A DNA stretch of 49,135 nucleotides, from contig CAZUAH010000034.1 in NCBI GenBank assembly GCA_964617665.1, positions 1 to 49,135 on the forward strand. Reading direction: 5' to 3'. The notes beneath the pieces are model-generated. The model ran no database searches and had not been told where the DNA came from. It saw only the letters and a list, made by a program, of their open reading frames with translations. This document shows, one piece after another, positions 1 through 9,174 of this stretch. The DNA comes from JADHUC01 sp964617665. GTDB taxonomy: Bacteria; Planctomycetota; Planctomycetia; Pirellulales; Pirellulaceae. The position numbers and the translations under genes are program-made. Positions within the stretch are counted from its first letter, which is position 1. Each line of letters starts with the position of its first letter.

Positions 1-5
1 ACGGC

Positions 6-141
6 GTAGGCCGGACCGAGGCCGAATCCTTGCCGGAACGGCGCAAACCGGCTTACACGCTGTGACAACCTGTACTGTCAACAGGCCCATGTGACGAGGC
101 CGACGTTCCGGCAATTCTGCGGTTTGCTTGGTCCGGCCTAC
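6..141. repeat. Imperfect inverted repeat with GTAGGCCGGACC ends
   Basis: The outer arms match as an inverted repeat: gtaggccggaccgag at 6-20 and cttggtccggcctac at 127-141 (14 of 15 positions pair). A second inner pair is present: ttgccggaacg near 29-39 and cgttccggcaa near 104-114. The element fills most of the gap after the oxidoreductase gene, which ends at 161 on the minus strand. It could act as a dispersed palindromic (REP or MITE-like) element or as a transcription stop. No coding potential is evident in these 160 bases. Confidence 0.6.
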
Positions 142-160
142 AAATCGGTGCGCAAAGCGA

Positions 161-1465
161 CTAAACGTCTTCCGGCAACTGATACGGCTTCCGCATCGGA
201 CGTTCCAAGTGGGTGTTGGCCTCGTCGTCGCCGATGAACACCTCCTCCTCCGGATCCCACTTCAACTTGCGCCCGACCCAGCGGGCGATGTTGCCAAGGT
301 GGCAGATGACGGAGGCGCGATGGCCGATCTCGACGTCGGCCGCGGGCTTCTCGCGAGACTTGATGCACTCGGTCCAGTTCTGCAAGTGGCTCACTCGCGG
401 TTGATCACCGGCTTCCTTTAGCGCCTGTCGAAAGATCTCGGGCGGGTCCGACTTGACGCTGCCGCTGCCGATTTCTATCTTGCCGTTCTCACCTTCAAAA
501 GATCCACCCAGCGGTCCGCCGCCCAACTTCAGTGTCACGCCATTGGCATAGCGGTATGTGATATCCCGCCCGCTGCCGCCGTGGGCGTTGCCGCGGCCGC
601 GGTCCTCGGGAGCCTCGTATACGAGGTCTTCCATCTTCCCGCCTTCGGCCCACACTTCGGTCGGGCAAGTGTGGTCCATCCCCAACGCCCATTGCACCAG
701 GTCCACGCCGTGAACTCCGTTGCCGGTAATCTCGCCGCCCGAATAGGGCCGCAACGAGATCCAACCCGGTCGCGAGCGCTGAATGAAGATATCGCGGTGA
801 AACGGGACCGGTTCGGTCTGGCCGCACCACGCGTCCCAGTCGAGTCCCTCGGGCACGGATTGGCCAGGAAATCGGCACAGCCACGGACTGGGAAAGGCGG
901 ACGTGGCGACTGTCTTCACTTTGCCGATCCGTCCGCTACGGATCAATTCGCAGCCGACTCGATGCTCGAGGGACGACCTTCGTTGACAACCTACCTGAAA
1001 GACGCGTTTGTGCTTGCGCGCGGCGCGAATTATTGTTTGACCTTCGCGGATCGTCAGGCTCAGAGGCTTTTCACAGTAGACATCCTTGCCGGCTTGGCAG
1101 GCGTGGATACTGGGCAAGGCATGCCAGTGATCGGGCGTGGCAACCACCACGGCATCGACATCTTTGGCTTCCAGCATCTCGCGGTAATCGCTGTAAGGCC
1201 TGCACTTTCGCACCTTGGACAGAGTCTCCGCCCGAGTCGGGTCGACGTCGACGACTGCGACAATCTGGGCGTCGGGGGGCAGACGCATCAATTGCGTTCC
1301 GCGGCGTCCCACGCCGATATAGCCGACGCCGATCCGGTCATTCGCCCCAGGTTCCTCCGCATTGGCCAGCACGCCGGAAGGGATGAAACACGGTACAGCC
1401 AAGCCAGCGGCCGCCGCGCTCTGCTGCAGAAAACGTCTTCGTGACAGTCTGTTCGAAGCGGTCAT
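161..1465 (-). CDS. Tat-exported Gfo/Idh/MocA-family oxidoreductase
   Basis: This 434-residue protein belongs to the NAD(P)-dependent sugar dehydrogenase family common in planctomycetes. It opens with a twin-arginine leader (SRRRFLQQ, residues 8-15) and a hydrophobic stretch, which suggests export to the periplasm or paryphoplasm. The Rossmann glycine motif IGVGYIGVGRRG lies at residues 45-56 and the family EKP motif (YCEKPLS) at about 130-136. The histidine-rich segment ending in GNGVHGVDLVQWALG fits the substrate-binding domain. I chose the ATG at 1465 because AGGAG sits about 8 bases upstream and the Tat leader then starts properly; a longer reading frame to 1639 lacks these. It lies 11 bases downstream of the hydrolase gene and is probably cotranscribed with it. 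The substrate sugar is unknown. Confidence 0.9.
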   Translation of the reverse strand: MTASNRLSRRRFLQQSAAAAGLAVPCFIPSGVLANAEEPGANDRIGVGYIGVGRRGTQLMRLPPDAQIVAVVDVDPTRAETLSKVRKCRPYSDYREMLEAKDVDAVVVATPDHWHALPSIHACQAGKDVYCEKPLSLTIREGQTIIRAARKHKRVFQVGCQRRSSLEHRVGCELIRSGRIGKVKTVATSAFPSPWLCRFPGQSVPEGLDWDAWCGQTEPVPFHRDIFIQRSRPGWISLRPYSGGEITGNGVHGVDLVQWALGMDHTCPTEVWAEGGKMEDLVYEAPEDRGRGNAHGGSGRDITYRYANGVTLKLGGGPLGGSFEGENGKIEIGSGSVKSDPPEIFRQALKEAGDQPRVSHLQNWTECIKSREKPAADVEIGHRASVICHLGNIARWVGRKLKWDPEEEVFIGDDEANTHLERPMRKPYQLPEDV

Positions 1466-1476
1466 TTGCTCATCTC

Positions 1477-3111
1477 CTAGCGTGGTGAACCCGCGCCCTT
1501 GTAGGTGGTCGATCCGATTTTGAAACCGTCCCGCTCTAAAGCGGATTTGGCGGCAGCGGTACTGACCGACGCACCGCGTACGCCGACCGTTAACGTGCCA
1601 GCCGACTCGTCCACTTCGATTCGCGAAATATCTACCCACGAGATCCTGATCAATGCGCGTCGAGCTGCCGAGCGTTTGGGCATCCTACCTTCGTAGCCGA
1701 GAACCTCGAATACAACCACGGCTCGCGACCTGGAGAAGCTTGGAGGACGGGGAGGGGTAAAGCTCGGCGGACGAGGTGGCGTGTAACCTGGCGACGAAGG
1801 CGGCGTGAAGCCGGGCGACGGAGGACTCGGAGTGGTCGGCGGCGTAATCGACGGAGCGGGTGGGGCAAAGGACGGCACTCGCGGAGTCGCGATCGGCGGC
1901 AACGTCACCTTCGGTGCGGAGCCGCTCTTCTGAAGTCCCCGGAAAAAGGTAACGCTGTGGCGGATTGCCGGAGTGACCGATGTGAAGTGATCGCCTGGAA
2001 CGCGTCTTGCCTGGACGTCCAAGCCAGCCTTCTGAGCACGGCTCGCCGTTCCCTCCGTCGACGACGCCAGAAGGAACTCTTGACTGCCAACATACAGACG
2101 CGTCGGACATTTGAAGCTGGAAGCATAGTATCGAGGTGAACGCAATTCGAACTCGCGTTCGTCCGACTGCCGGAACGGTGCGATATCGGAATTCAGTCGC
2201 TGGTCCATACAGCCGGACAGTGAAGCGGCTGCTCGAAAGCGGTCCGAAGCCATGGCAGCCAGCGCGGCCAGCGAACCACCCGCGCTGTGGCCTGCGACGA
2301 AGATCTGTTCCTCGTCCACATACGGCAACTCCGCCAAGGCATTTGCGGCAGCCAGTACATCATTCACCTCTTCGAAATACAGAGTGAATTTACCCTGCTG
2401 GCCATTTTCGCCGCGCAACGTGGGTGTCATCACGACGTATCCCGCATCGCGATAGGGTTGAGGCATCTCCCAATCGCCATCGCCATACGCGAAACCGCCG
2501 TGCAAGAAAAGCAGGCCCGGTCGTTGCGAACCATCACTTGGCGGTGGATCGACAAATGCTGCCAGTGTCAAACTCCCGGAGCGGTAGTCGATCCGTTGCG
2601 CACCGCGTGGCGTGCTGAGCGGCTCCCATTCCTGAGGCGGCGCACCACGCTGCACCAAGTCAGTCTTGAAACTGCGTCGCGCGTCCCCGTAATCCTCTTC
2701 CGGCAGAGTCGACACCCATTCGCGTTCTTGCTCGACGACGCCTGAGATCTTGTTCCAGACGAAGAAGCCGCCCCCACATACGAGAATCATGAAAGAGGCC
2801 ACGACACCTACGACAATAAACGGCCACATCTTGACTTGGCGTTTTGGTGGCGAAGAGACGCCGAAAGCCGGCGATTTAGGCATGGTTGCGCCAGCAAAGG
2901 GCGAAGTTGGACTTGACGCAACCGTCTGGTTCCAAGAGTCACCTGCACCGGACGTGCCCAGCGGTTCCAGCGTCGGCGTCTGCTGCGGATCGACCGGAGG
3001 TTGAGGAATCACGATCGGCGAACCGCACTCCGGGCAGCTCACTCGCCTCCCAGCCAACTGCGGCTGCGCTGCAAACCGTTTTCCACATCGACAACCAACG
3101 ATGATGCTCAT
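1477..3111 (-). CDS. Membrane-anchored alpha/beta hydrolase with zinc-ribbon N-terminus
   Basis: The 544-residue product has an unusual layout. Residues 7-30 hold two cysteine pairs (CRC and CPEC) like a zinc ribbon. One transmembrane segment spans about 95-118 (WPFIVVGVVASFMILVCGGG). An alpha/beta-hydrolase domain of the prolyl oligopeptidase/dienelactone hydrolase type follows, with an HGG oxyanion motif near 204 and the nucleophile elbow GHSAGG (Ser about 276); a GDHF motif near 370 offers the catalytic His. A proline-rich linker of PSFTPPRPPSF-like units occupies about 395-455, and a small C-terminal domain of about 85 residues ends the protein. Zinc-ribbon-plus-TM starts are common in planctomycete membrane proteins. 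The substrate could be an ester or peptide and cannot be told from sequence. The oxidoreductase gene follows at 11 bases. Confidence 0.85.
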   Translation of the reverse strand: MSIIVGCRCGKRFAAQPQLAGRRVSCPECGSPIVIPQPPVDPQQTPTLEPLGTSGAGDSWNQTVASSPTSPFAGATMPKSPAFGVSSPPKRQVKMWPFIVVGVVASFMILVCGGGFFVWNKISGVVEQEREWVSTLPEEDYGDARRSFKTDLVQRGAPPQEWEPLSTPRGAQRIDYRSGSLTLAAFVDPPPSDGSQRPGLLFLHGGFAYGDGDWEMPQPYRDAGYVVMTPTLRGENGQQGKFTLYFEEVNDVLAAANALAELPYVDEEQIFVAGHSAGGSLAALAAMASDRFRAAASLSGCMDQRLNSDIAPFRQSDEREFELRSPRYYASSFKCPTRLYVGSQEFLLASSTEGTASRAQKAGLDVQARRVPGDHFTSVTPAIRHSVTFFRGLQKSGSAPKVTLPPIATPRVPSFAPPAPSITPPTTPSPPSPGFTPPSSPGYTPPRPPSFTPPRPPSFSRSRAVVVFEVLGYEGRMPKRSAARRALIRISWVDISRIEVDESAGTLTVGVRGASVSTAAAKSALERDGFKIGSTTYKGAGSPR

Positions 3112-3289
3112 GGCCGGAATCCAGTCATGTTCCCGATATGCAGTATCCGATGCCCGCTGGACAAAACGAAAGTTGCAGAATGTGTTTGCATCTCAACTGG
3201 CTTGACCCGTGCAACTCATCCGCCTACGTTCGAGATACACTTCTTTCATGGATCGAGTATACGATCACGATCAACAGGAGGACAGCCGG

Positions 3290-4918
3290 ATGACAGGAAT
3301 AAGGCGACGTGAGTTCTGTTCGGCACTCGGTTTGACAACTGTGGCTTCTCTGGCAAGAGCGGCCAACCCCCGCCTTATAGCGGCCGAATCCGCCGCGGCG
3401 GCCTCCGAGCAGCCGACTAGTGGCACGTCGGCAACGGCCCCGCCAAAGAAGAAGCTGTTGTTCTTCGATCTGTGGAAGTTGGACTACTGGGACAATGTCG
3501 AGCTTGTCCAGGGGACGCCGGAATTCGTTCCTGAAGCTTCGTACGTCGACGACACCATGCCGGAGAAGGGCGCGGGCAAGCCAAGTGTGTTTTTCGACCG
3601 TGAAGCTGGCGTTTGGCGGATGCTGTACAACATCGCCTGGAGCCCTGTTCGGCTGCTGACAGCCATTAGCGATGACGGTGTGCATTGGAAACCCGACCCG
3701 CATCCTGAAATCGCTGTCCCCGATGACGCTGCAGGGGGCAAGAAGGCCGATCACCACATCTTCACCTTGCCGGACGCTGCGGCAGGCGGACTGTACGTCG
3801 ATCCGGTCGCCAAGGATGGATTTCCCTTCAAGATGTATGTTCAGCAAGGCGGGAAATCTGTCTACCAGCGAGCACTGGCCGACAGAGGCCACCCGTGGCA
3901 CAAGATCGCCACAGAGGAAGGCGCAAAGCGATACTTCCACGACGAGTTGATGCTCGTCTCGCGCGATGGACTGAAGTGGCAGACGAAACACGACTACTGT
4001 TGGTCGCGATCGGACTGGCATCCGGAACCACCGTATTTCGGTTTCTACAACGAACGACTCGGACGGCATTGCATGATCGTGCGTCCCGGTTGGGGAGATC
4101 GCCGCGTGTGTATGCAGACCACGTCGGATTTCCGCGAATGGACCGAGCCGGAACTGCTGTTTCAGATGGACCCGCTGGATACCGCGCCCGTCGGCTTCTA
4201 CACGATGCCAGTTATCCCATACGGACACCTCTTTGTGGGCCTGCTTTGGGTGTTCCGCAATTCGTCCAGCCGCCCGGTGAGCAGTTTCAATCAGTTTTTC
4301 GGCCCGATGGACGCGGAACTGACGTACAGCTACGACGGCGTGCGTTTCACGCGCGGAAAACGCGAGCCATTCTTGCAGCTCAATCCGTATCCGGAACATG
4401 GATGCACGCAATTGCGTCCCTACTGCCTGGTCCAGCACGACCACGAGATTCGAATCTACTCAGGCGCCTCGCGCGCTTCGCACGGTCGAGAACGCGTCCT
4501 TAATCGACAGGGGCACACCGCTCAGGCAATCACCATGCACCATTTGCGTGAGGACGGTTTCTTGTATCTCCGGCCCAAAGGTGACTGGGGACGAGTGCAA
4601 ACGAAGCCGCTCGCCGTGTGGTCGCCGGACATCACACTGAACGCATCAGCTCCATTCGGCGAAGTGCACTATCAGATCACTGACGAGCAAAGCCAGCCAG
4701 TGGAAGGTTCGCTTCAGGACGAGGATCAGTTCGATTGGAAGCTGCGTTGGAAGGAAGCAGACACGAGCGTTCTGACAGGCAAAGTGATTCGATTGGAATT
4801 GGAGTTCCAAAGCGCAAACATCTACTCGCTAACCGCCGCCTATCACTTCCTGGACGCCCAAGACCAGTGGATGCTGAAGGAAGGCAAGCAGATCGACACC
4901 TCGCGATTCGACTATTGA
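3290..4918 (+). CDS. Tat-exported GH43/GH32-like beta-propeller protein
   Basis: This 542-residue protein starts with a Tat-like leader (MTGIRRREFCSALGL) ending near residue 23. The body has repeated blade-like segments such as GKPSVFFDREAGVWRMLY, AISDDGVHWKPDP and MQTTSDFREWTEPELLF, which are typical of five-bladed propeller glycosidases (GH32/GH43/GH68 fold). A C-terminal beta-rich segment from about 445 resembles a GH32-type sandwich domain. I chose the ATG at 3290 because AGGAGG sits at 3276-3281; an upstream in-frame ATG at 3209 would place 27 extra residues before the Tat motif. It is divergent from the hydrolase gene across a 178-base gap. Carbohydrate hydrolysis is inferred from the fold; I did not pin down the catalytic acids. 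Confidence 0.75.
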   Translation: MTGIRRREFCSALGLTTVASLARAANPRLIAAESAAAASEQPTSGTSATAPPKKKLLFFDLWKLDYWDNVELVQGTPEFVPEASYVDDTMPEKGAGKPSVFFDREAGVWRMLYNIAWSPVRLLTAISDDGVHWKPDPHPEIAVPDDAAGGKKADHHIFTLPDAAAGGLYVDPVAKDGFPFKMYVQQGGKSVYQRALADRGHPWHKIATEEGAKRYFHDELMLVSRDGLKWQTKHDYCWSRSDWHPEPPYFGFYNERLGRHCMIVRPGWGDRRVCMQTTSDFREWTEPELLFQMDPLDTAPVGFYTMPVIPYGHLFVGLLWVFRNSSSRPVSSFNQFFGPMDAELTYSYDGVRFTRGKREPFLQLNPYPEHGCTQLRPYCLVQHDHEIRIYSGASRASHGRERVLNRQGHTAQAITMHHLREDGFLYLRPKGDWGRVQTKPLAVWSPDITLNASAPFGEVHYQITDEQSQPVEGSLQDEDQFDWKLRWKEADTSVLTGKVIRLELEFQSANIYSLTAAYHFLDAQDQWMLKEGKQIDTSRFDY

Positions 4919-5157
4919 AGTCGTTCAAGCGGCTGCCTACTGGGACACGAAGTCAAGCTAGCGAAACAGGGATAAGTATTCCGGCAAGCAAGAGGATGCC
5001 GACTCTGTACTCCGGCTTGCGGTTAAACGATCCAGCCACGAAAATTCAGGAAGAACTGAAAACGCGTATTGTATTGGACGCGAGACGCGATCCCAAGTTC
5101 GGCTTGGGAGTGTAGGAGTTGGCAGTCGGACAACAAGGAAGCGATTGGGGGCAGATC

Positions 5158-8100
5158 ATGCGTTTCTTTCTATTTTCGGGCGCTGTTTTTGCGCTAGCAC
5201 TCTCGGCATCGGCTGCCGACAACCCATGCACCAACGGATCGTTCGAGGAGCTCACGCCTGGCGGGTTTCCGGTTGATTGGGGGCCAGTCGGCAAGGACGT
5301 CTCGGTCGTTGACGATGCCCACACTGGCGAGCGCGCCCTGCGATTGGTTCGAACGGCCGAAACGACCACGACCGAAACGGGCATCAATAGAGCCGGTGGC
5401 CCCGACGGTGGCGCAATGCTGAACCGACTTCGAGGCGGGATCGACTTCTGGTACAAGGCCTTATCGGCCGAGAACGCTCAGTTGTGCGTCTATGCGATTC
5501 CCATGAATGAAGAGCCTCGTGAGGGTACCGGTTCGCAGCGAGCCACGTTTGTCGTTCCGGCCACGCACATCGGCGATGGCGAGTGGCATCATGGTCGGTT
5601 GAAGTACGACTTTACGGATGATGCCAAGGTCCGCTGGGTACATTTTGCGGCGCGGATCGTTGGCACAGCTGGCGAGCTGCTGCTAGACGACATCTCATAC
5701 GTCGAACGCGTGGGTGTCGTCTTGCGTGTGGGGGCGATTCGGCTGGAAGAGGACACGAATCGCCCAGGCGAACGTTGCATTGTGCGAGCCAAGATCGAAA
5801 ACGCAGGCGATGCGAATGCCGAAAACGTGCAAGCGTCCATCGAGTTACCCGAGGGACTGAAGGCGGAAAAAGCAAACGTACCGCTTGGAGATCTCGCGCC
5901 CGACGATGTGATACGCGCCACTTGGACTGTAAGCGGGGCGCGCAAGACAGCGCAGTCGTGGACAGTGGCCGCCAAGGCGGGCGAGGTAGAATCGAGTGAG
6001 TCGTTCAACTTGGCTCCGGCATTGACCATTCGCAGTTTTGGCCCAGCAACGCCCGTGTCCGCCATCGGGCCGCTGACAAAGATCGAGTGTGTCTTGGAGA
6101 ACACGGGCAACATCGTTGTCGCGAAGCCCACTGCCGAATTCGTAATGGACGAGAAGACGGTTACGAAGACTGCCGAGCAGGTTCCTCCTGGCCAATCGGT
6201 GACACTAAGCGCCGACATTCAAGCATCCGCACAGTCCCCCGACGTGAAGGTGTCCGTACGTGCCAGGGCGGAGAACGCAGACGGAGAGCTGACTGCAGAA
6301 AGCAGTCTGGTTGTAGGGGCATTGGTCGACACACCTACAACATCAGGCCGCCCTCAGGCTGTGGTGACGGATGACTATGCCATATTGGCCAACGAGTACG
6401 TGAGCCTGATCTTCCGCGGAAACGAGTTCGGTGCGGGGCCCGCCGAACTATCTGTTGCGACAGGGGGTAAATGGCAAACAGTGGCGTGGTTGCCATACCT
6501 TTGCCGCGTGGTGTATCGCGACGCAGCCGGCAAGCGCGTCGAACGATCCGTTTTCCTCGATCAGCAGGTGAAGGCTACGCCAGGCGATCCAGGGCTCCTG
6601 GAAGTTCAATGGACGGAACAGGACGACGACGGTGCCAAATGGAGTGGCAGCGTAAGATTTGAACTAGCATCAAGATCGCACAACATTACCGCGCGCTACG
6701 AACTTGGTTGCGACAAGCCGCGTGATCTGCTGGCCTTTGACGGGCCCATGCTGTATGTGCTCGATCGCGATGAAGCCGTCTTTCCCGGACTGGAATGGCT
6801 TATCGACGACGAGGTTTCCTCGGATTCGCTGGATATCACCGAGGATCATCCGGACCGGGTGCGCTACGTTGTTCATCCGAACAAGGTCACGATTCCTGCC
6901 ATTGGCATCCATTCGCGGTTTGGCACAGTCGGACTCCTTTGGGACGTTCATCAACAATGGGATGGCCAGCGTGACAGGCCGTCCGCTGTGTTTGCTTCAC
7001 CCGACCGATTTGGCAACCAGCGGGCGCACTTGGCCGGTCTGTTCCTGCCAACCGTCCCCGAGTTCGTCGAGGAGAATTCGCGTGAAGCCGCGAAACCCTA
7101 CCCGATGAAACCCGACCAGCCGCTTCGGCTGGAAGCCACAATCTTCGCCGATGCTCGGGCCGACTCGCCGCTGGCCGCTATCGACGCGTGGTTCGACAAA
7201 CATGGCTTTCCAAAACCGGCTCCCTTGCCTCGTGGATCCTACGAACGCGAAATCGAGTTCTCGATGCAAGCCTACTTGAGATCGCTCTGGCTACCGGACT
7301 CGCAAGAGTGGTGGCTGACGAAGGGCAGCGCGATGATGTCCAAGACGGGGCGTCCGCGCAGCTATGTTGCCGACCTTCTTGTTGGCGAAATGCTGAGCCC
7401 AAGCAAGATCGTCGCAAAGCAATGTCGCGATCGGATCAAGGGCGTAATCGGACTGGTCGGCTGCGAACCGCGATTGGATTCTGCTCGCTTCGGGCGCAGG
7501 GCTGATTTGGCGTATGCCAATCCGGGCCACGCGGCTGGATTGGTTCATTCTCGCGACCAGCGAGGCGCATGGCGTTTCGACGCGGATCTCCAGCCAAAGA
7601 GCGGGCCATTCGAGGGTCGCGACTATTATGAACTCGGGCCTGATAACGCCGTCGAGTTAGGCACGTGCGCGCGCAGGGCATATGAAGTTCTGCGGTACGC
7701 TCGAGTTGCTGGCGACTGGGAGGCGTTCGACCTGATGCAGCCGACGCTGTCACTAATGGAGACGTTTCGCGTGCCGCGAGCCGCTCAGGTCTGGGAGGTA
7801 CCGGTACATACGCCTGATGTGCTGGCTGCAGCCGATGCGGTGGATGCATTCGTCGAGGCTTATCGCTTAAGCGGCAACAAGCGATGGCTGCGAGACGCAG
7901 TGACGTGGGCGGATCGTGGTCTACCGTTCATCTACATGTGGGAGGATCCCGAAAAACCGTTCTTGCTGGGCGCAAGTATCCCGGTTTTCGGCGCCACGTG
8001 GCATCGCGGTTCGTGGTTCGGTCGGCCGGTTCAATGGAACGGTTTGCGCTACGCTGTGTCACTGCTGAGGCTGGCCGAGTATGACGACAGCAAGCCGTGG

Positions 8101-9045
8101 CGACAGATTGCCGAGACCGTAATCCGGAGCGCGATTCATCAGCAGGAACGGGCGGGCGACGACGTGGCGTTGTGGCCGGACGCCATCAGTGCGATCGACA
8201 GCAGCAAGTCGGCGTGGATCTTCGGCCCACAAATGATCGTCGAGGGCGTGTTGAAGCTGACCGACCGAGATCCGGAACCGGCTACGGTAATGGTGGGCCA
8301 GGGCCTCGAACGTATCCACATTACGGCGGCGGCCACGTTTCCACGCATGGGCCGCCAAGGCACTTCGTTGGTGTTCGACGTCTCCTACCGTCCGGGAGAG
8401 CAAGGCGTCGTATTGGTTTCGAATGTGGGCCGGCCGGATGCCGTGCAGTTTGACGGCGTGCCAATTCCCGAGCGGACTCTTATCGAACGCGCAACGGAGC
8501 CATGCTGGCGATACGATGCGGGCAATGCCTTTCTGTCAGTCCGAGTCCCCAGAGATGGCGTATCCACGATTCGTGTTGACGGCGCCCCATTCCGTGAGGT
8601 ACGACGGTTGCCTTGGCTGGCCAAGGAGTTGCGGTTCGAGTTCGAGCAGTCGCGTGACGGATGGCTGCCGGTGCACGACATTGACGATTTGCTGCATCGC
8701 GGCCTGCACTTGGTGGGCCGGATCGCCGGCCCGGATCCGTATCTGATTCGCAGTCCGATTCGCGTCAAAGGGGACGCATATCCTCTCTTGCGTCTGCGCA
8801 TGAGGCTGACCGCGGGGACCGGCGGGCAATTCTTCTGGACAACCGAATCGTCGCCCGATTTTGACGAAGAAAAATCGATCCGGTTCTCCGTCGTCGCGGA
8901 CAATCAGTTTCACGAATATCGCCTGGAATTGAGCCGCAACCCCATGTGGGCAGGTCAAGTTATCACGGCAATTCGGCTCGATCCAAGCGGTGGCGTGAAC
9001 TCCGGCGAGTTCGCCATCGACTACCTCCGCGGTGATAGCCCATAG
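5158..9045 (+). CDS. Large secreted multidomain carbohydrate-active protein, function unknown
   Basis: The 1295-residue product begins with a signal peptide (MRFFLFSGAVFALALSASAAD). Residues about 22-190 look like a jelly-roll carbohydrate-binding module (NGSFEE, LLLDDISYVE). Residues about 195-395 hold two CARDB-like beta-sandwich domains (NTGNIVVAKPTAEF and similar). The middle (about 400-700) is beta-rich. Residues about 700-1010 are helical with tryptophan/tyrosine-rich motifs (GTWHRGSWFGRPVQWNG-like), which suggests an alpha/alpha-toroid as in many lyases and glycosidases. The end is another beta-sandwich (EFAIDYLRG). The ATG at 5158 is preferred to a TTG at 5119 because it starts the signal peptide and follows GGGGG. 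Its place between a glycosidase-like gene and a sulfatase suggests polysaccharide breakdown. I do not recognise a named family. Confidence 0.7.
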   Translation: MRFFLFSGAVFALALSASAADNPCTNGSFEELTPGGFPVDWGPVGKDVSVVDDAHTGERALRLVRTAETTTTETGINRAGGPDGGAMLNRLRGGIDFWYKALSAENAQLCVYAIPMNEEPREGTGSQRATFVVPATHIGDGEWHHGRLKYDFTDDAKVRWVHFAARIVGTAGELLLDDISYVERVGVVLRVGAIRLEEDTNRPGERCIVRAKIENAGDANAENVQASIELPEGLKAEKANVPLGDLAPDDVIRATWTVSGARKTAQSWTVAAKAGEVESSESFNLAPALTIRSFGPATPVSAIGPLTKIECVLENTGNIVVAKPTAEFVMDEKTVTKTAEQVPPGQSVTLSADIQASAQSPDVKVSVRARAENADGELTAESSLVVGALVDTPTTSGRPQAVVTDDYAILANEYVSLIFRGNEFGAGPAELSVATGGKWQTVAWLPYLCRVVYRDAAGKRVERSVFLDQQVKATPGDPGLLEVQWTEQDDDGAKWSGSVRFELASRSHNITARYELGCDKPRDLLAFDGPMLYVLDRDEAVFPGLEWLIDDEVSSDSLDITEDHPDRVRYVVHPNKVTIPAIGIHSRFGTVGLLWDVHQQWDGQRDRPSAVFASPDRFGNQRAHLAGLFLPTVPEFVEENSREAAKPYPMKPDQPLRLEATIFADARADSPLAAIDAWFDKHGFPKPAPLPRGSYEREIEFSMQAYLRSLWLPDSQEWWLTKGSAMMSKTGRPRSYVADLLVGEMLSPSKIVAKQCRDRIKGVIGLVGCEPRLDSARFGRRADLAYANPGHAAGLVHSRDQRGAWRFDADLQPKSGPFEGRDYYELGPDNAVELGTCARRAYEVLRYARVAGDWEAFDLMQPTLSLMETFRVPRAAQVWEVPVHTPDVLAAADAVDAFVEAYRLSGNKRWLRDAVTWADRGLPFIYMWEDPEKPFLLGASIPVFGATWHRGSWFGRPVQWNGLRYAVSLLRLAEYDDSKPWRQIAETVIRSAIHQQERAGDDVALWPDAISAIDSSKSAWIFGPQMIVEGVLKLTDRDPEPATVMVGQGLERIHITAAATFPRMGRQGTSLVFDVSYRPGEQGVVLVSNVGRPDAVQFDGVPIPERTLIERATEPCWRYDAGNAFLSVRVPRDGVSTIRVDGAPFREVRRLPWLAKELRFEFEQSRDGWLPVHDIDDLLHRGLHLVGRIAGPDPYLIRSPIRVKGDAYPLLRLRMRLTAGTGGQFFWTTESSPDFDEEKSIRFSVVADNQFHEYRLELSRNPMWAGQVITAIRLDPSGGVNSGEFAIDYLRGDSP

Positions 9046-9174
9046 CCAGAGCGCACGCAGACTGCCGCCTACTTTCCCACCGTTGACCACGCAAGCCTCA
9101 TCGGCAACGATACGTTCCTGCGCTGACGACATTGCGAGTGCAGCCGACCAGACAAGACCAACTTGGAGGACACT

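Noticed and set aside
3224..4444. 406-residue open frame on the minus strand
   Set aside because: It is the complement of the propeller glycosidase-like gene, which has a Tat leader and strong SD; the antisense frame shows no domain.
5589..6218. 209-residue open frame on the minus strand
   Set aside because: It lies wholly inside the 1295-residue secreted protein and has a serine/threonine-rich composition typical of an antisense shadow.
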